From an uncultured bacterium (GTDB lineage Bacteria; Cyanobacteriota; Vampirovibrionia; Gastranaerophilales; Gastranaerophilaceae): a DNA stretch of 6,283 bases. The position numbers were made by a program, and so were the translations under genes. This document shows, piece after piece, positions 1 to 6,144 of this stretch. Within the stretch, counting starts at the first letter, position 1. The number at the start of each line of letters is the position of its first letter. The DNA lies in assembly GCA_900556295.1 (NCBI GenBank), contig USOK01000097.1, forward strand, positions 1-6,283. Direction: 5' to 3'. Below the pieces are notes generated by a model. The model was not told the DNA's origin. It did not search any database and saw only the letters and a program-made list of their open reading frames with translations.

Positions 1-208
1 CCTACTTCACAAGTTTTCATCTTATAAATGTTATATATTTAAATCATCTATTCTAAGAAATTCAGGTGCGAGAAAAAACGTACTAAAAACAACTCAAATT
101 TCAACATTTACCAATTAAAACTTCTTAACATTTTTCAGGATTTTGTCAAAAATTTTTCTTCACAAGCATTACACATGCGTGATGAACCAATTTTGAAAGG
201 AATATGTT

Positions 209-1399
209 ATGGCACTAATCACCCCAGATGAAACAGCAAATATTGCAAAAAATATAGTACAAACACTTAAAAGCAAAGCATTTGGCGGGGTTTCCAAAGA
301 AAGCGCAGAAGCTGGAATTGAACTTGCAACTAAAAAAACTGCAGAACTTGGAAATGAAACAATCGGGAAACTTCAACGAGAAATGCAAGAGCTTAAAGGC
401 AAAACTGCTAAAGAAATTGCAGATATCACTTCTCAAAAAGATGACGTAATTCTTCAAACTAAAAAAGAAGCTCAGACAGAAATAAACAAAGTAAAAGAAG
501 GAGCAAATGCAGCCATTCAATCTGCGAAAAAAGCTCTTAAAAAAGCAAAAGCAAGCAAAATTATAGAAAAAATTCTTCCTAACGGGAACAAACTAATCCG
601 AAAAGCTAATAATAACGGCGCCGTTATGGAAAAAGAAATTGCTTTACTAAAAAATAAAAACGGAGAAATCTCCGAACACATGTTAAATGCCAAAGTTACA
701 GACCTTGCTGGCAATGTTCGTAAAACAAAGTATAACCCATTAACAGGCAAACCGATAAATACATACACAGATACTGTAAAACCTAGACTATACGAATATG
801 ACTCTAATGGTAAAAATAATACTGTTAAAGACGTTAATATAAAAAAACTTAAATCAACAAAACCAACTCTTGTGACTCAAACAGAACCTCACGAAATAAA
901 TGCAGGTCCTTCAGGAGAAAGAGCTATTGGTGTGGATAGGATTTTCTCAGACGGTTCATCAGAAACAATTGCCAAAATAACTAATCCTAACAACCCGAGA
1001 GTTATTGTCGCTAAAAAAGATCCAAGTGGACAAATATATGAAAGAGCAACTACTTGGACAGAAAACAAATCTCAAAGGATTGAAAGATTTGAAAAAGATG
1101 GTACTTATAGTGAAACTGAAAAATTTATAGATACGAATAATCAACTTTTCAGCCGAACAACTTATAGTGCAAAAGACCAAATGAGCAACAGACGAATCTG
1201 CATTGGTGAAAAAGTTATGAATAGCATCGGCAAAAAACAAATTAAACGACAAAAAGATGAATTTGGTTTCTATACTGATACCTACAAAGGGAAATATACA
1301 TTTTTGAAAGATTCTAATAAAAAAACAATTAAACTTGAAGGAACAAAAGAGGAAATAGATAAATTAGTAAAAGATATTGAAAACAAATCAAAAGTATAA
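209..1399 (+). CDS. Hypothetical protein with N-terminal coiled coil and strand-turn-strand C-terminal half
   Basis: I do not recognise this 396-residue protein. The ATG is preceded by GAAAGGAA (195-202), a reasonable ribosome binding site, which supports the start. Residues about 29-118 are rich in Ala, Lys, Glu and Gln with few prolines or aromatics and read as a long helix or coiled coil. From about residue 122 the composition changes to alternating polar/hydrophobic stretches broken by N-G, D-G and S-G turns, for example RIFSDG at 244-249 and RFEKDG at 293-298. This suggests repeated beta hairpins loosely like those of YD/RHS or MORN-type proteins, but no exact repeat is visible. There is no signal peptide or membrane segment, so it is probably cytoplasmic or exported by a route without a classical signal. 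It is a single-gene unit ending at a strong terminator. That it is a real gene is likely; its function is unknown. Confidence 0.85.
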   Translation: MALITPDETANIAKNIVQTLKSKAFGGVSKESAEAGIELATKKTAELGNETIGKLQREMQELKGKTAKEIADITSQKDDVILQTKKEAQTEINKVKEGANAAIQSAKKALKKAKASKIIEKILPNGNKLIRKANNNGAVMEKEIALLKNKNGEISEHMLNAKVTDLAGNVRKTKYNPLTGKPINTYTDTVKPRLYEYDSNGKNNTVKDVNIKKLKSTKPTLVTQTEPHEINAGPSGERAIGVDRIFSDGSSETIAKITNPNNPRVIVAKKDPSGQIYERATTWTENKSQRIERFEKDGTYSETEKFIDTNNQLFSRTTYSAKDQMSNRRICIGEKVMNSIGKKQIKRQKDEFGFYTDTYKGKYTFLKDSNKKTIKLEGTKEEIDKLVKDIENKSKV

Positions 1400-1404
1400 A
1401 ACCC

Positions 1405-1440
1405 AAAACGGTTAAGCTAAAAACTTAACCGTTTTTATTT
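1405..1440 (+). terminator. Rho-independent terminator after the coiled-coil protein gene
   Basis: A perfect 12-bp stem, AAAACGGTTAAG (1405-1416) with CTTAACCGTTTT (1424-1435), encloses a 7-base loop and is followed by TTTTTATTT. It begins six bases after the upstream stop codon, so it closes that gene and separates it from the mscS-rlmH unit. Confidence 0.93.
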
Positions 1441-1465
1441 GCACATAATAATTATTTCATTTTTC

Positions 1466-1474
1466 TGCTATACT
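1466..1474 (+). promoter_or_regulatory. Candidate extended -10 promoter for the mscS-rlmH unit
   Basis: TGCTATACT combines the TGn extension with a -10 box matching TATAAT at 5 of 6 positions. No good -35 box is seen at 16-18 bases upstream, which extended -10 promoters can do without. It lies between the upstream terminator and the mscS ribosome binding site, and would give a leader of about 20 bases. This is assigned by pattern only. Confidence 0.45.
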
Positions 1475-1500
1475 TATCGTAGATAATTAGGAGATTAGAT

Positions 1501-2349
1501 ATGCTTGAGCAAATGGCTGTTAACGCAGATAATATTAATAAAATTTTTTCAACTTTCAAAGTATCCATGTTCCTTGGAATTGTTATAAATATTATCATAA
1601 TATCAGTGCTTTTTAGACTTACTGACATGTTTATTAATAAACTCAAAACCAAATTTATCAACCCTGATAATTCTGCCACTTTAGCTCATATTTTTCCAAT
1701 ACTCGAAAAAATTATAAAAACTCTGATATTTTTCTTTATAACTGCATCTTTCTTGCAAAGCCAAGGATATTCGTTAACATCACTTATTGCAGGTTTTGGA
1801 ATTACCGGTTTGGCCGTTGGCTTCGCAGCACAACAAACAATTGCATCCATGTTCGGAACTCTCGCAATTTTAACCGATAAAGTTTTTAAAATTGGAGATT
1901 ACATACGAGTTAACAACATTGAAGGCTATGTAGAAAATATCACTTTACACTCAACAAAAGTTCGAACACTTGATAACTTTATGGTAACAATTCCGAACAG
2001 CATAATTGATTCTAACGTGGTTGAGAATATTTCTCGAGCTAAAAAACGTAAAATCCAAATTATTTTTGGCGTAACTTACGATACAAGCGAAGAAAAAATT
2101 CAAAAAGCAATCGCAATTATAAAATCTGTAATGAAATCTCGCCACGACGTTACACAAGATTTCAGGGTTAACCTTGATGCTTTGGACAGCAGTTCTATTA
2201 ATATCAAGTTGTTTGGTTACGTAAAAACATCATCAATTATAACACTGGAAAAAGTTCGTGGTGAAATTTTATTTGAAATAGTAAAACAATTCAGAGCAGA
2301 AGGAATTGAATTTGCATTTCCTTCACAAACTGTTTATATGGCAAAATAA
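1501..2349 (+). CDS. MscS-family small-conductance mechanosensitive ion channel
   Basis: A 282-residue inner-membrane channel of the MscS family, which opens under membrane tension to release solutes during hypo-osmotic shock. Hydrophobic segments lie at about 21-41 and 68-86. The pore-lining third segment lies at about 92-125 and has the Gly/Ala-rich pattern typical of TM3 (GFGITGLAVGFAAQQ at 98-112), followed by ILTDKVFKIGDYI (123-135), the conserved start of the beta domain. VTIPNSIIDSNVVENIS (162-178) fits the family's conserved P-N loop, and the C terminus carries the usual F-P-x-x-T-V-Y motif (273-279). The length is close to E. coli MscS. AGGAG at 1489-1493, seven bases before the ATG, supports the start. 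The stop overlaps the rlmH start by one base, so the two are probably co-translated. The family is secure; the exact subfamily and ion preference cannot be read here. Confidence 0.95.
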   Translation: MLEQMAVNADNINKIFSTFKVSMFLGIVINIIIISVLFRLTDMFINKLKTKFINPDNSATLAHIFPILEKIIKTLIFFFITASFLQSQGYSLTSLIAGFGITGLAVGFAAQQTIASMFGTLAILTDKVFKIGDYIRVNNIEGYVENITLHSTKVRTLDNFMVTIPNSIIDSNVVENISRAKKRKIQIIFGVTYDTSEEKIQKAIAIIKSVMKSRHDVTQDFRVNLDALDSSSINIKLFGYVKTSSIITLEKVRGEILFEIVKQFRAEGIEFAFPSQTVYMAK

Positions 2350-2819
2350 TGAATATCAAAATAATTGCACTTGGAAAAATTAAAGAAAAATTTTTGAAAG
2401 ACGGAATTAACGAATTTCTAAAACGCCTTACTCCTTATGCTTCTGTAGAAATAACCGAACTTTCGGCAATAGAAATAAAGGACGAAAACTTAACTGCAAA
2501 AATTCTGGAACAAGAAGGAGAAAAAATACTCTCTCACATAAAACCTCAATCCTTTGTAATCACTATGGAAATCAAAGGGAAAATGTTTTCATCAGAAGAA
2601 TTTGCAAAAAAAATTGAAGATATAACAAACGATGGAATTAGTGAAATAATTTTCGTAATCGGTTCATCATGCGGAATTTCTCCAACAGTATCTGCAAGAG
2701 CCAATCTGAAAATGAGTATGTCTAAAATGACATTTTTACATCAATTTGCAAGATTAATCTTGGTTGAGCAGATTTACAGAGCATTCAAAATAATAAAAGG
2801 CGAAACGTATCATAAATAA
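2349..2819 (+). CDS. rlmH: RlmH, 23S rRNA (pseudouridine-1915-N3)-methyltransferase
   Basis: RlmH is a SPOUT-fold, SAM-dependent enzyme that methylates N3 of pseudouridine 1915 in helix 69 of 23S rRNA, acting on assembled ribosomes in the cytoplasm. The 156 residues match the family's usual 155-160. The N terminus MNIKIIALGKIKEKF is typical, and the C-terminal knot region is well conserved: SMSKMTFLHQFARLILVEQ (123-141), YRAFKIIKGETYHK (143-156) with the terminal Tyr-His-Lys. The SAM-loop glycine motif, usually I-G-G-x-x-G, reads I-G-S-S-C-G at 104-109, so its second glycine is serine. The ATG overlaps the mscS stop in TAATG and has no strong ribosome site of its own, which suggests translational coupling. 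No clear terminator follows, so some read-through to the peptidase gene is possible. Confidence 0.97.
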   Translation: MNIKIIALGKIKEKFLKDGINEFLKRLTPYASVEITELSAIEIKDENLTAKILEQEGEKILSHIKPQSFVITMEIKGKMFSSEEFAKKIEDITNDGISEIIFVIGSSCGISPTVSARANLKMSMSKMTFLHQFARLILVEQIYRAFKIIKGETYHK

Positions 2820-2869
2820 ATATCACAAAACTTTTCCGAGCAAAGATTAGTTAATTGATTTTTCATCTA

Positions 2870-2885
2870 TTTGGGTTAACCCAAA
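2870..2885. promoter_or_regulatory. Perfect 16-bp palindrome, candidate operator
   Basis: TTTGGGTTAACCCAAA is an exact inverted repeat without a spacer. It lies 12 bases upstream of the candidate extended -10 of the peptidase gene, where the -35 region would be. No T-tract follows and it has no loop, so it is a better protein-binding site than a terminator. I cannot name the regulator. Confidence 0.5.
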
Positions 2886-2897
2886 ATAACGAATATA

Positions 2898-2906
2898 TGG
2901 TACAAT
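2898..2906 (+). promoter_or_regulatory. Candidate extended -10 promoter for the M49-like peptidase gene
   Basis: TGGTACAAT has a TGn extension and a -10 box matching TATAAT at 5 of 6 positions. The best -35 candidate, TTAACC at 2876-2881, is inside the palindrome at a long 19-base spacing. The start would be near 2913, giving a leader of about 17 bases before the ATG at 2930. Confidence 0.5.
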
Positions 2907-2915
2907 CGTCGACAA

Positions 2916-2922
2916 AAGGAGA
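2916..2922 (+). promoter_or_regulatory. Ribosome binding site fixing the peptidase start
   Basis: AAGGAGA lies with GGAG eight bases before the ATG at 2930. The reading frame is open further up to a TTG at 2855, but that longer form would run through the palindrome and promoter, lacks a ribosome site, and adds 25 residues of poor character. Confidence 0.8.
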
Positions 2923-2929
2923 GACTTAT

Positions 2930-4657
2930 ATGACAAAATTTGAATTTAATCTTCCCATGGAAGAACTAGAAATGCGCACTGATAAAGATCATTTAATGAC
3001 TAAAAAAATGTTAAAATGTGACGCACCGGAATACTTGGCACTTGCAGATGGTGACAAAGAAACTCTTAAACATCTTGTAAAATCTGCATATATTCTAGAA
3101 AAAATTAATATGCAAATAGATTGCCATCATAACCTTGAATTCAAGGCTTTTCTAGAAGAAGAAATAAAAAAAGGCAACAAACAAGCTGAATTAACAAAAA
3201 TTTTATTTGATGCACAAAAAGGCATTAATGCAATTGATACAATGTCAAATAAAATTAATCTAGCAAAAGGAATTACAGAAAAACTTGGTAAAGGTGTTTA
3301 TCCTGAAGATTTGTCAAAGGAAGAATTTCACCAAATTCTTACAAAAATGGTTAATGAAGGAAAAATTGAAGAAGTCAAAAAAATTCTGACTCAACGCTCT
3401 GTTGTTGAACGTTCTGGAGATGAGTTAGTTGGAATAGACTACATTGACAAATTCAAAGAAGATTTTGCAAAAATGGCAGATGAAATAGACAAAGCGGCAG
3501 AAACATCTACTAATGCAGATTTTACAGAATACTTAAAACTTCAAGCCAAAGCGCTTCGCACAGCAGATCCAATGTTAGATGCTTATGCTGATAAAAAATG
3601 GGCAACTTTACAGGACACTCCGCTTGAATACACGATTACGAGAGAAAATTATGAAGACGAAATGACTGGTACAATAGCAGAAAACAAAGAGCTTTCAGAA
3701 CTTCTCGCAAAACACGATATAAAAGCTACACCAAAAGATTTTTTAGGTGGCAGAGTTGGAATCATAAATAAAAAAGGAACAGAAGCCCTTATGTCAATCA
3801 AACAATATTTGCCAACTTTAGCTAAAAACATGCCATTTGCAGATGAATATGAGCAAAATATTTCACCAGACAAAAACACTAAACAAACAATGGTTGATGT
3901 TGACCTTGTTGCAGTTTGCGGAGATGTTGGTGCTTATAGAGGTGGAATCACTTTGGCAGAAAATCTTCCGAATGACGACAAATTGTCTCTTACAATCGGC
4001 GGTGGAAGAAGAAATGTTTATCACAGACAAATCCGTTTTATCAGCGATACGAAAAAACTTCAAGAAAGACTTGATGCAATTCTTGATAAAGAACAACACA
4101 AATACTATCTTGACGAAGCTGATCACTGGTTTACAATCGGTCACGAAAATGCTCACTCACTTGGACCTAAAAAAGCTTGTGAAACTTTAGGAAAATACAG
4201 AAATATTATTGAAGAAAACAAAGCCGATATGGGGTCTTTGGCTTTTGTTGATTTATTAACAGAACTAGGGATGTACACAGAAGAACAACGTAAACAAATC
4301 ATTGTGACTACTGTTGCAGATAATTTCTTGAAATCAAAACCCACAATGAGCCAAGCTCACAGAGTTCGAACTGTAATGCAAAACAAATATTTTTCAGAGC
4401 GAGGGGCATACGACATTATCAACGATAAAATCCACGTCAATATTGACAAAGTTGTTCCTATTGCGAAAGAAATGTTATCAGAAATTATTCGAATTCAAAT
4501 TGACGGCAAATTTGAAAAAGCTGAAAAATATGTTCTTGACAACTTTGTATGGACAGATAATTTGGAACTGATTGCTCAAAAACTTCAAAAAATAAGTAAA
4601 ACGTTGAATGGGCGCACGGAATCCGAATTAGCAGAGAAATTGTTGAAAGAGGAATAA
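2930..4657 (+). CDS. M49-like (dipeptidyl-peptidase III / Nudix-3 type) zinc metallopeptidase
   Basis: A 575-residue protein, numbered from the ATG at 2930, resembling the metallopeptidase domain related to dipeptidyl-peptidase III (family M49) that is also found in plant Nudix-3 proteins. The zinc site is visible: HENAH at 405-409 supplies two histidines and the catalytic glutamate, and EENKAD at 428-433 the third ligand, probably Glu429. Classical DPP III has a six-residue HExxGH; the five-residue HExxH followed by S-L-G-P is the Nudix-3-like form. Other family-like segments are ENYEDEMTG (239-247) and an AENLPNDD stretch (343-350) before a GGGRRNVYHRQ segment (357-367). The N-terminal 220 residues are mostly helical and charged. 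There is no signal peptide, so it is presumably cytoplasmic, cutting short peptides; the substrate is unknown. No Nudix box is seen, so it is the peptidase part alone. It is followed by a terminator and convergent with the next gene. Confidence 0.85.
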   Translation: MTKFEFNLPMEELEMRTDKDHLMTKKMLKCDAPEYLALADGDKETLKHLVKSAYILEKINMQIDCHHNLEFKAFLEEEIKKGNKQAELTKILFDAQKGINAIDTMSNKINLAKGITEKLGKGVYPEDLSKEEFHQILTKMVNEGKIEEVKKILTQRSVVERSGDELVGIDYIDKFKEDFAKMADEIDKAAETSTNADFTEYLKLQAKALRTADPMLDAYADKKWATLQDTPLEYTITRENYEDEMTGTIAENKELSELLAKHDIKATPKDFLGGRVGIINKKGTEALMSIKQYLPTLAKNMPFADEYEQNISPDKNTKQTMVDVDLVAVCGDVGAYRGGITLAENLPNDDKLSLTIGGGRRNVYHRQIRFISDTKKLQERLDAILDKEQHKYYLDEADHWFTIGHENAHSLGPKKACETLGKYRNIIEENKADMGSLAFVDLLTELGMYTEEQRKQIIVTTVADNFLKSKPTMSQAHRVRTVMQNKYFSERGAYDIINDKIHVNIDKVVPIAKEMLSEIIRIQIDGKFEKAEKYVLDNFVWTDNLELIAQKLQKISKTLNGRTESELAEKLLKEE

Positions 4658-4662
4658 AAACT

Positions 4663-4693
4663 AAAGGGCATACACTAAATGTATGCCCTTTTT
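4663..4693. terminator. Bidirectional Rho-independent terminator between convergent genes
   Basis: The stem AAAGGGCATACA (4663-4674) pairs exactly with TGTATGCCCTTT (4680-4691) around a 5-base loop. TTTTT follows on the plus strand. On the minus strand the stem is followed by TTTAGTTTTTATT, so it can stop both the peptidase transcript and the convergent minus-strand gene, whose stop codons lie 40 bases apart. Confidence 0.92.
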
Positions 4694-4697
4694 AAAT

Positions 4698-5132
4698 CTA
4701 ACCTTTTATTTTTGCCATTAACTTTTGATACAAGGAGTTATTAACACCACCTTTTAAAGGTCCGCCTTTCGATTGCCACATATCAGTATAGCTCCCGTCT
4801 TTGAGAATTCCTCTAGCAAATGAATCTCCGTCTATAGTCTTTATATTTATATTTTTATTAATCTGCAGAAAAGCAGGATAATTTTTCGTTTCTTCACTTA
4901 TATCTGTTATGGCAATTTTACCCTTACTAGATTCTAATGTAGATTTAAACAATTTTCCATCTTTAAAATGACCAGTAACTTCTTTTCCATCCATTCTAGT
5001 TACAACTTTTTTTATTACATCGCCATCTTTTTCAAATTTTACAACTGCATTCTTAAATGTTTGTCCTTCTGGCAAACATTTTGATAATTTAGGATTTGCT
5101 TGAAAAAATTGACAAACTGACTGTACATTCAT
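4698..5132 (-). CDS. Hypothetical small protein with repeated Asp-Gly turns
   Basis: I do not recognise this 144-residue protein. The start is well supported by GGAGGT (5139-5144), six bases before the ATG and the strongest ribosome site in the window, so it may be well translated. After a short N-terminal part with Cys7 and Cys19, the chain is built of short strand-like segments separated by turns: KFEKDG (32-37), RMDG (46-49), HFKDG (55-59), DG at 101-102 and LKDG (110-113). The C terminus is glycine/lysine-rich (SKGGPLKGGV at 121-130). No signal peptide or membrane segment is seen, so it is probably soluble. The turn motif resembles that in the 396-residue protein near the left edge, though the two do not align over their length. 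It lies 88 bases downstream of folE2 on the same strand, may be transcribed with it or from a weak promoter in the gap, and ends at the bidirectional terminator. Confidence 0.82.
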   Translation of the reverse strand: MNVQSVCQFFQANPKLSKCLPEGQTFKNAVVKFEKDGDVIKKVVTRMDGKEVTGHFKDGKLFKSTLESSKGKIAITDISEETKNYPAFLQINKNINIKTIDGDSFARGILKDGSYTDMWQSKGGPLKGGVNNSLYQKLMAKIKG

Positions 5133-5174
5133 AAATTTACCTCCATAGTTTTAATGATAAAAACGGATGTAAAA

Positions 5175-5206
5175 AATATAATTGCTAAAACATAATACAA
5201 TGTTAA
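5175..5206 (-). promoter_or_regulatory. Weak candidate promoter for the 144-residue protein gene
   Basis: On the minus strand TTAACA (5206-5201) matches the -35 consensus at 5 of 6 positions and TATATT (5180-5175) matches -10 at 5 of 6, but the 20-base spacing is long and the region is so AT-rich that chance matches are expected. No convincing terminator separates folE2 from this gene, so co-transcription is equally possible. Confidence 0.25.
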
Positions 5207-5220
5207 CAAAATTTAACTTT

Positions 5221-6000
5221 TTATTTTACCTCGTGCTGAAAAGCCCACGCAGAATGATTGTGAATACTTTCAAAAGCTTCACATTCAACATCAAATTCAT
5301 TGATAATTTGATGATTGCGAAGTTTTACTACAACATCACGTAAAACATCTTCCACAAATTTCGGATTATCCCAAGCTTTTTCCGTTACATATTTTTCGTC
5401 TTCACGTTTCAATAAGGGATAAACCGGACAAGAAGCGCAAGATTCAATCAAGTCTACCAAATCTTCTATCCAAACCTGTTCTCTCTCATCATAAGATACT
5501 TTTACTTTTATGAACGCTCTTTGGTTATGCGCACCATTATCAGAAATTTCTTTCGAACACGGGCAAAGCGTTGTCACAGGGACTTCTACCCCGAGAATGA
5601 ATTTATATTCATCATTTTCAATTCGACCCTCAAATGAACAATGGTAGCTCATTGGCGCAACCATCCCCTTTACCGGAGATTTTTTATCTATAAAATATGG
5701 AAACTTAAATTCCAATTCTCCACTTTGAGCATCCAAATTGTGAATAATTTTTTCCAAACAGCCTTTTATATCTACTCCTAAGAGATTTTTATGTTGCCAT
5801 TCCGTCAAAACTTCAACAAATCTTGACATGTGCGTACCTTTATAATCCCGAGGAAGCGAAACACTAACCTTAGCTTTTGCACAAACAACCTGGTTTGAGC
5901 TGTTTTTTCTTTGAATAATCAATGGGAGCTCAAGATGTTTGATGCCAACTTTTTGAATATCCACATTTCTATTATCTTTTAAATTTTGAATGTCTTTCAT
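5221..6000 (-). CDS. folE2: GTP cyclohydrolase FolE2 (type IB)
   Basis: FolE2 converts GTP to 7,8-dihydroneopterin triphosphate, the first step towards tetrahydrofolate and a precursor of queuosine. It is the metal-flexible alternative to zinc-dependent FolE. The 259 residues match the family length. The N terminus (DIQ...VGIKHLELPLII) is typical, followed by KGTHMSRF (54-61), PVTTLCPCSKEIS (141-153) and GAHNQR (156-161). Next come SCASCPVYPLLKREDEKYV (187-205) and SIHNHSAWA (245-253). By family knowledge Cys146 and Cys148, His158, Glu200 and His247 are the candidate active-site and metal residues; all are present, so the enzyme should be functional. The ribosome site is weak (CAGG five bases before the ATG), but the N-terminal match supports this start. 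No other folate or queuosine gene is in the window. In several bacteria folE2 is induced by zinc limitation through Zur; no Zur-type box is evident upstream. Confidence 0.97.
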   Translation of the reverse strand: MKDIQNLKDNRNVDIQKVGIKHLELPLIIQRKNSSNQVVCAKAKVSVSLPRDYKGTHMSRFVEVLTEWQHKNLLGVDIKGCLEKIIHNLDAQSGELEFKFPYFIDKKSPVKGMVAPMSYHCSFEGRIENDEYKFILGVEVPVTTLCPCSKEISDNGAHNQRAFIKVKVSYDEREQVWIEDLVDLIESCASCPVYPLLKREDEKYVTEKAWDNPKFVEDVLRDVVVKLRNHQIINEFDVECEAFESIHNHSAWAFQHEVK

Positions 6001-6063
6001 AAATACCTGTTTACATTTCTTAATAAAACTACCCTAAATTAGCAAATTTTTAATTCACTTATA

Positions 6064-6081
6064 CTTTATATAAATATAAAG
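6064..6081. repeat. Inverted repeat upstream of folE2
   Basis: The 8-base arms CTTTATAT (6064-6071) and ATATAAAG (6074-6081) flank a two-base centre. It lies 64 bases before the folE2 start among several TATAAA-like sequences on both strands. It could be an operator or part of promoters, but in such AT-rich DNA it may be chance. Confidence 0.3.
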
Positions 6082-6106
6082 CTCTCTCTTCTTATTTAAA
6101 CGGATA

Positions 6107-6142
6107 GGCCTTGAAAAGATTTTAATCAAGGTCTTTTTTTTT
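6107..6142 (+). terminator. Plus-strand-oriented Rho-independent terminator-like hairpin
   Basis: GGCCTTGA (6107-6114) pairs with TCAAGGTC (6126-6133), seven Watson-Crick pairs and one G-U, around an 11-base loop. It is followed by nine T's on the plus strand. On the minus strand, where both neighbouring genes lie, the hairpin is preceded by the A-tract and followed only by TATCCGTTTA, a poor U-tract. It sits directly after the stop codon of the partial minus-strand gene. Confidence 0.65.
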
Positions 6143-6144
6143 GC

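Noticed and set aside
1..20. Possible start of a divergent minus-strand gene at the left edge (ATG at 20-18, six codons to the edge).
   Set aside because: Too short to judge, no Shine-Dalgarno sequence before the ATG and no clear promoter.
161..183. Imperfect hairpin CAC-AA-GCAT / ATGC-GTG in the leader of the first gene, and a TTGTCA -35-like box at 143-148.
   Set aside because: Seven pairs with a two-base bulge, no T-tract, and no good -10 at proper spacing; it is not distinguishable from chance.
215..1252. Three minus-strand openings opposite the 396-residue protein, rich in Phe, Cys and Ser.
   Set aside because: Composition is the expected antisense of a Lys/Glu-rich AT-rich gene, with no ribosome sites or family features.
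2820..2869. Terminator after rlmH.
   Set aside because: Only a 4-bp CTTT/AAAG pairing is seen at 2831-2845, without a proper stem or T-tract.
2855..2929. Upstream TTG start extending the peptidase by 25 residues.
   Set aside because: The extension would translate the palindrome and candidate promoter, and the ATG at 2930 has a good ribosome site.
3837..4190. 117-codon plus-strand opening in another frame inside the peptidase gene.
   Set aside because: Fully inside a well-supported gene, no ribosome site and no sensible protein character; a shadow frame.
5201..5219. GTTAAC-based short inverted repeats in the gap between folE2 and the 144-residue gene.
   Set aside because: Only 4-5 base arms and no T-tract; GTTAAC occurs several times in the window, including inside genes, so neither a terminator nor an operator can be supported.
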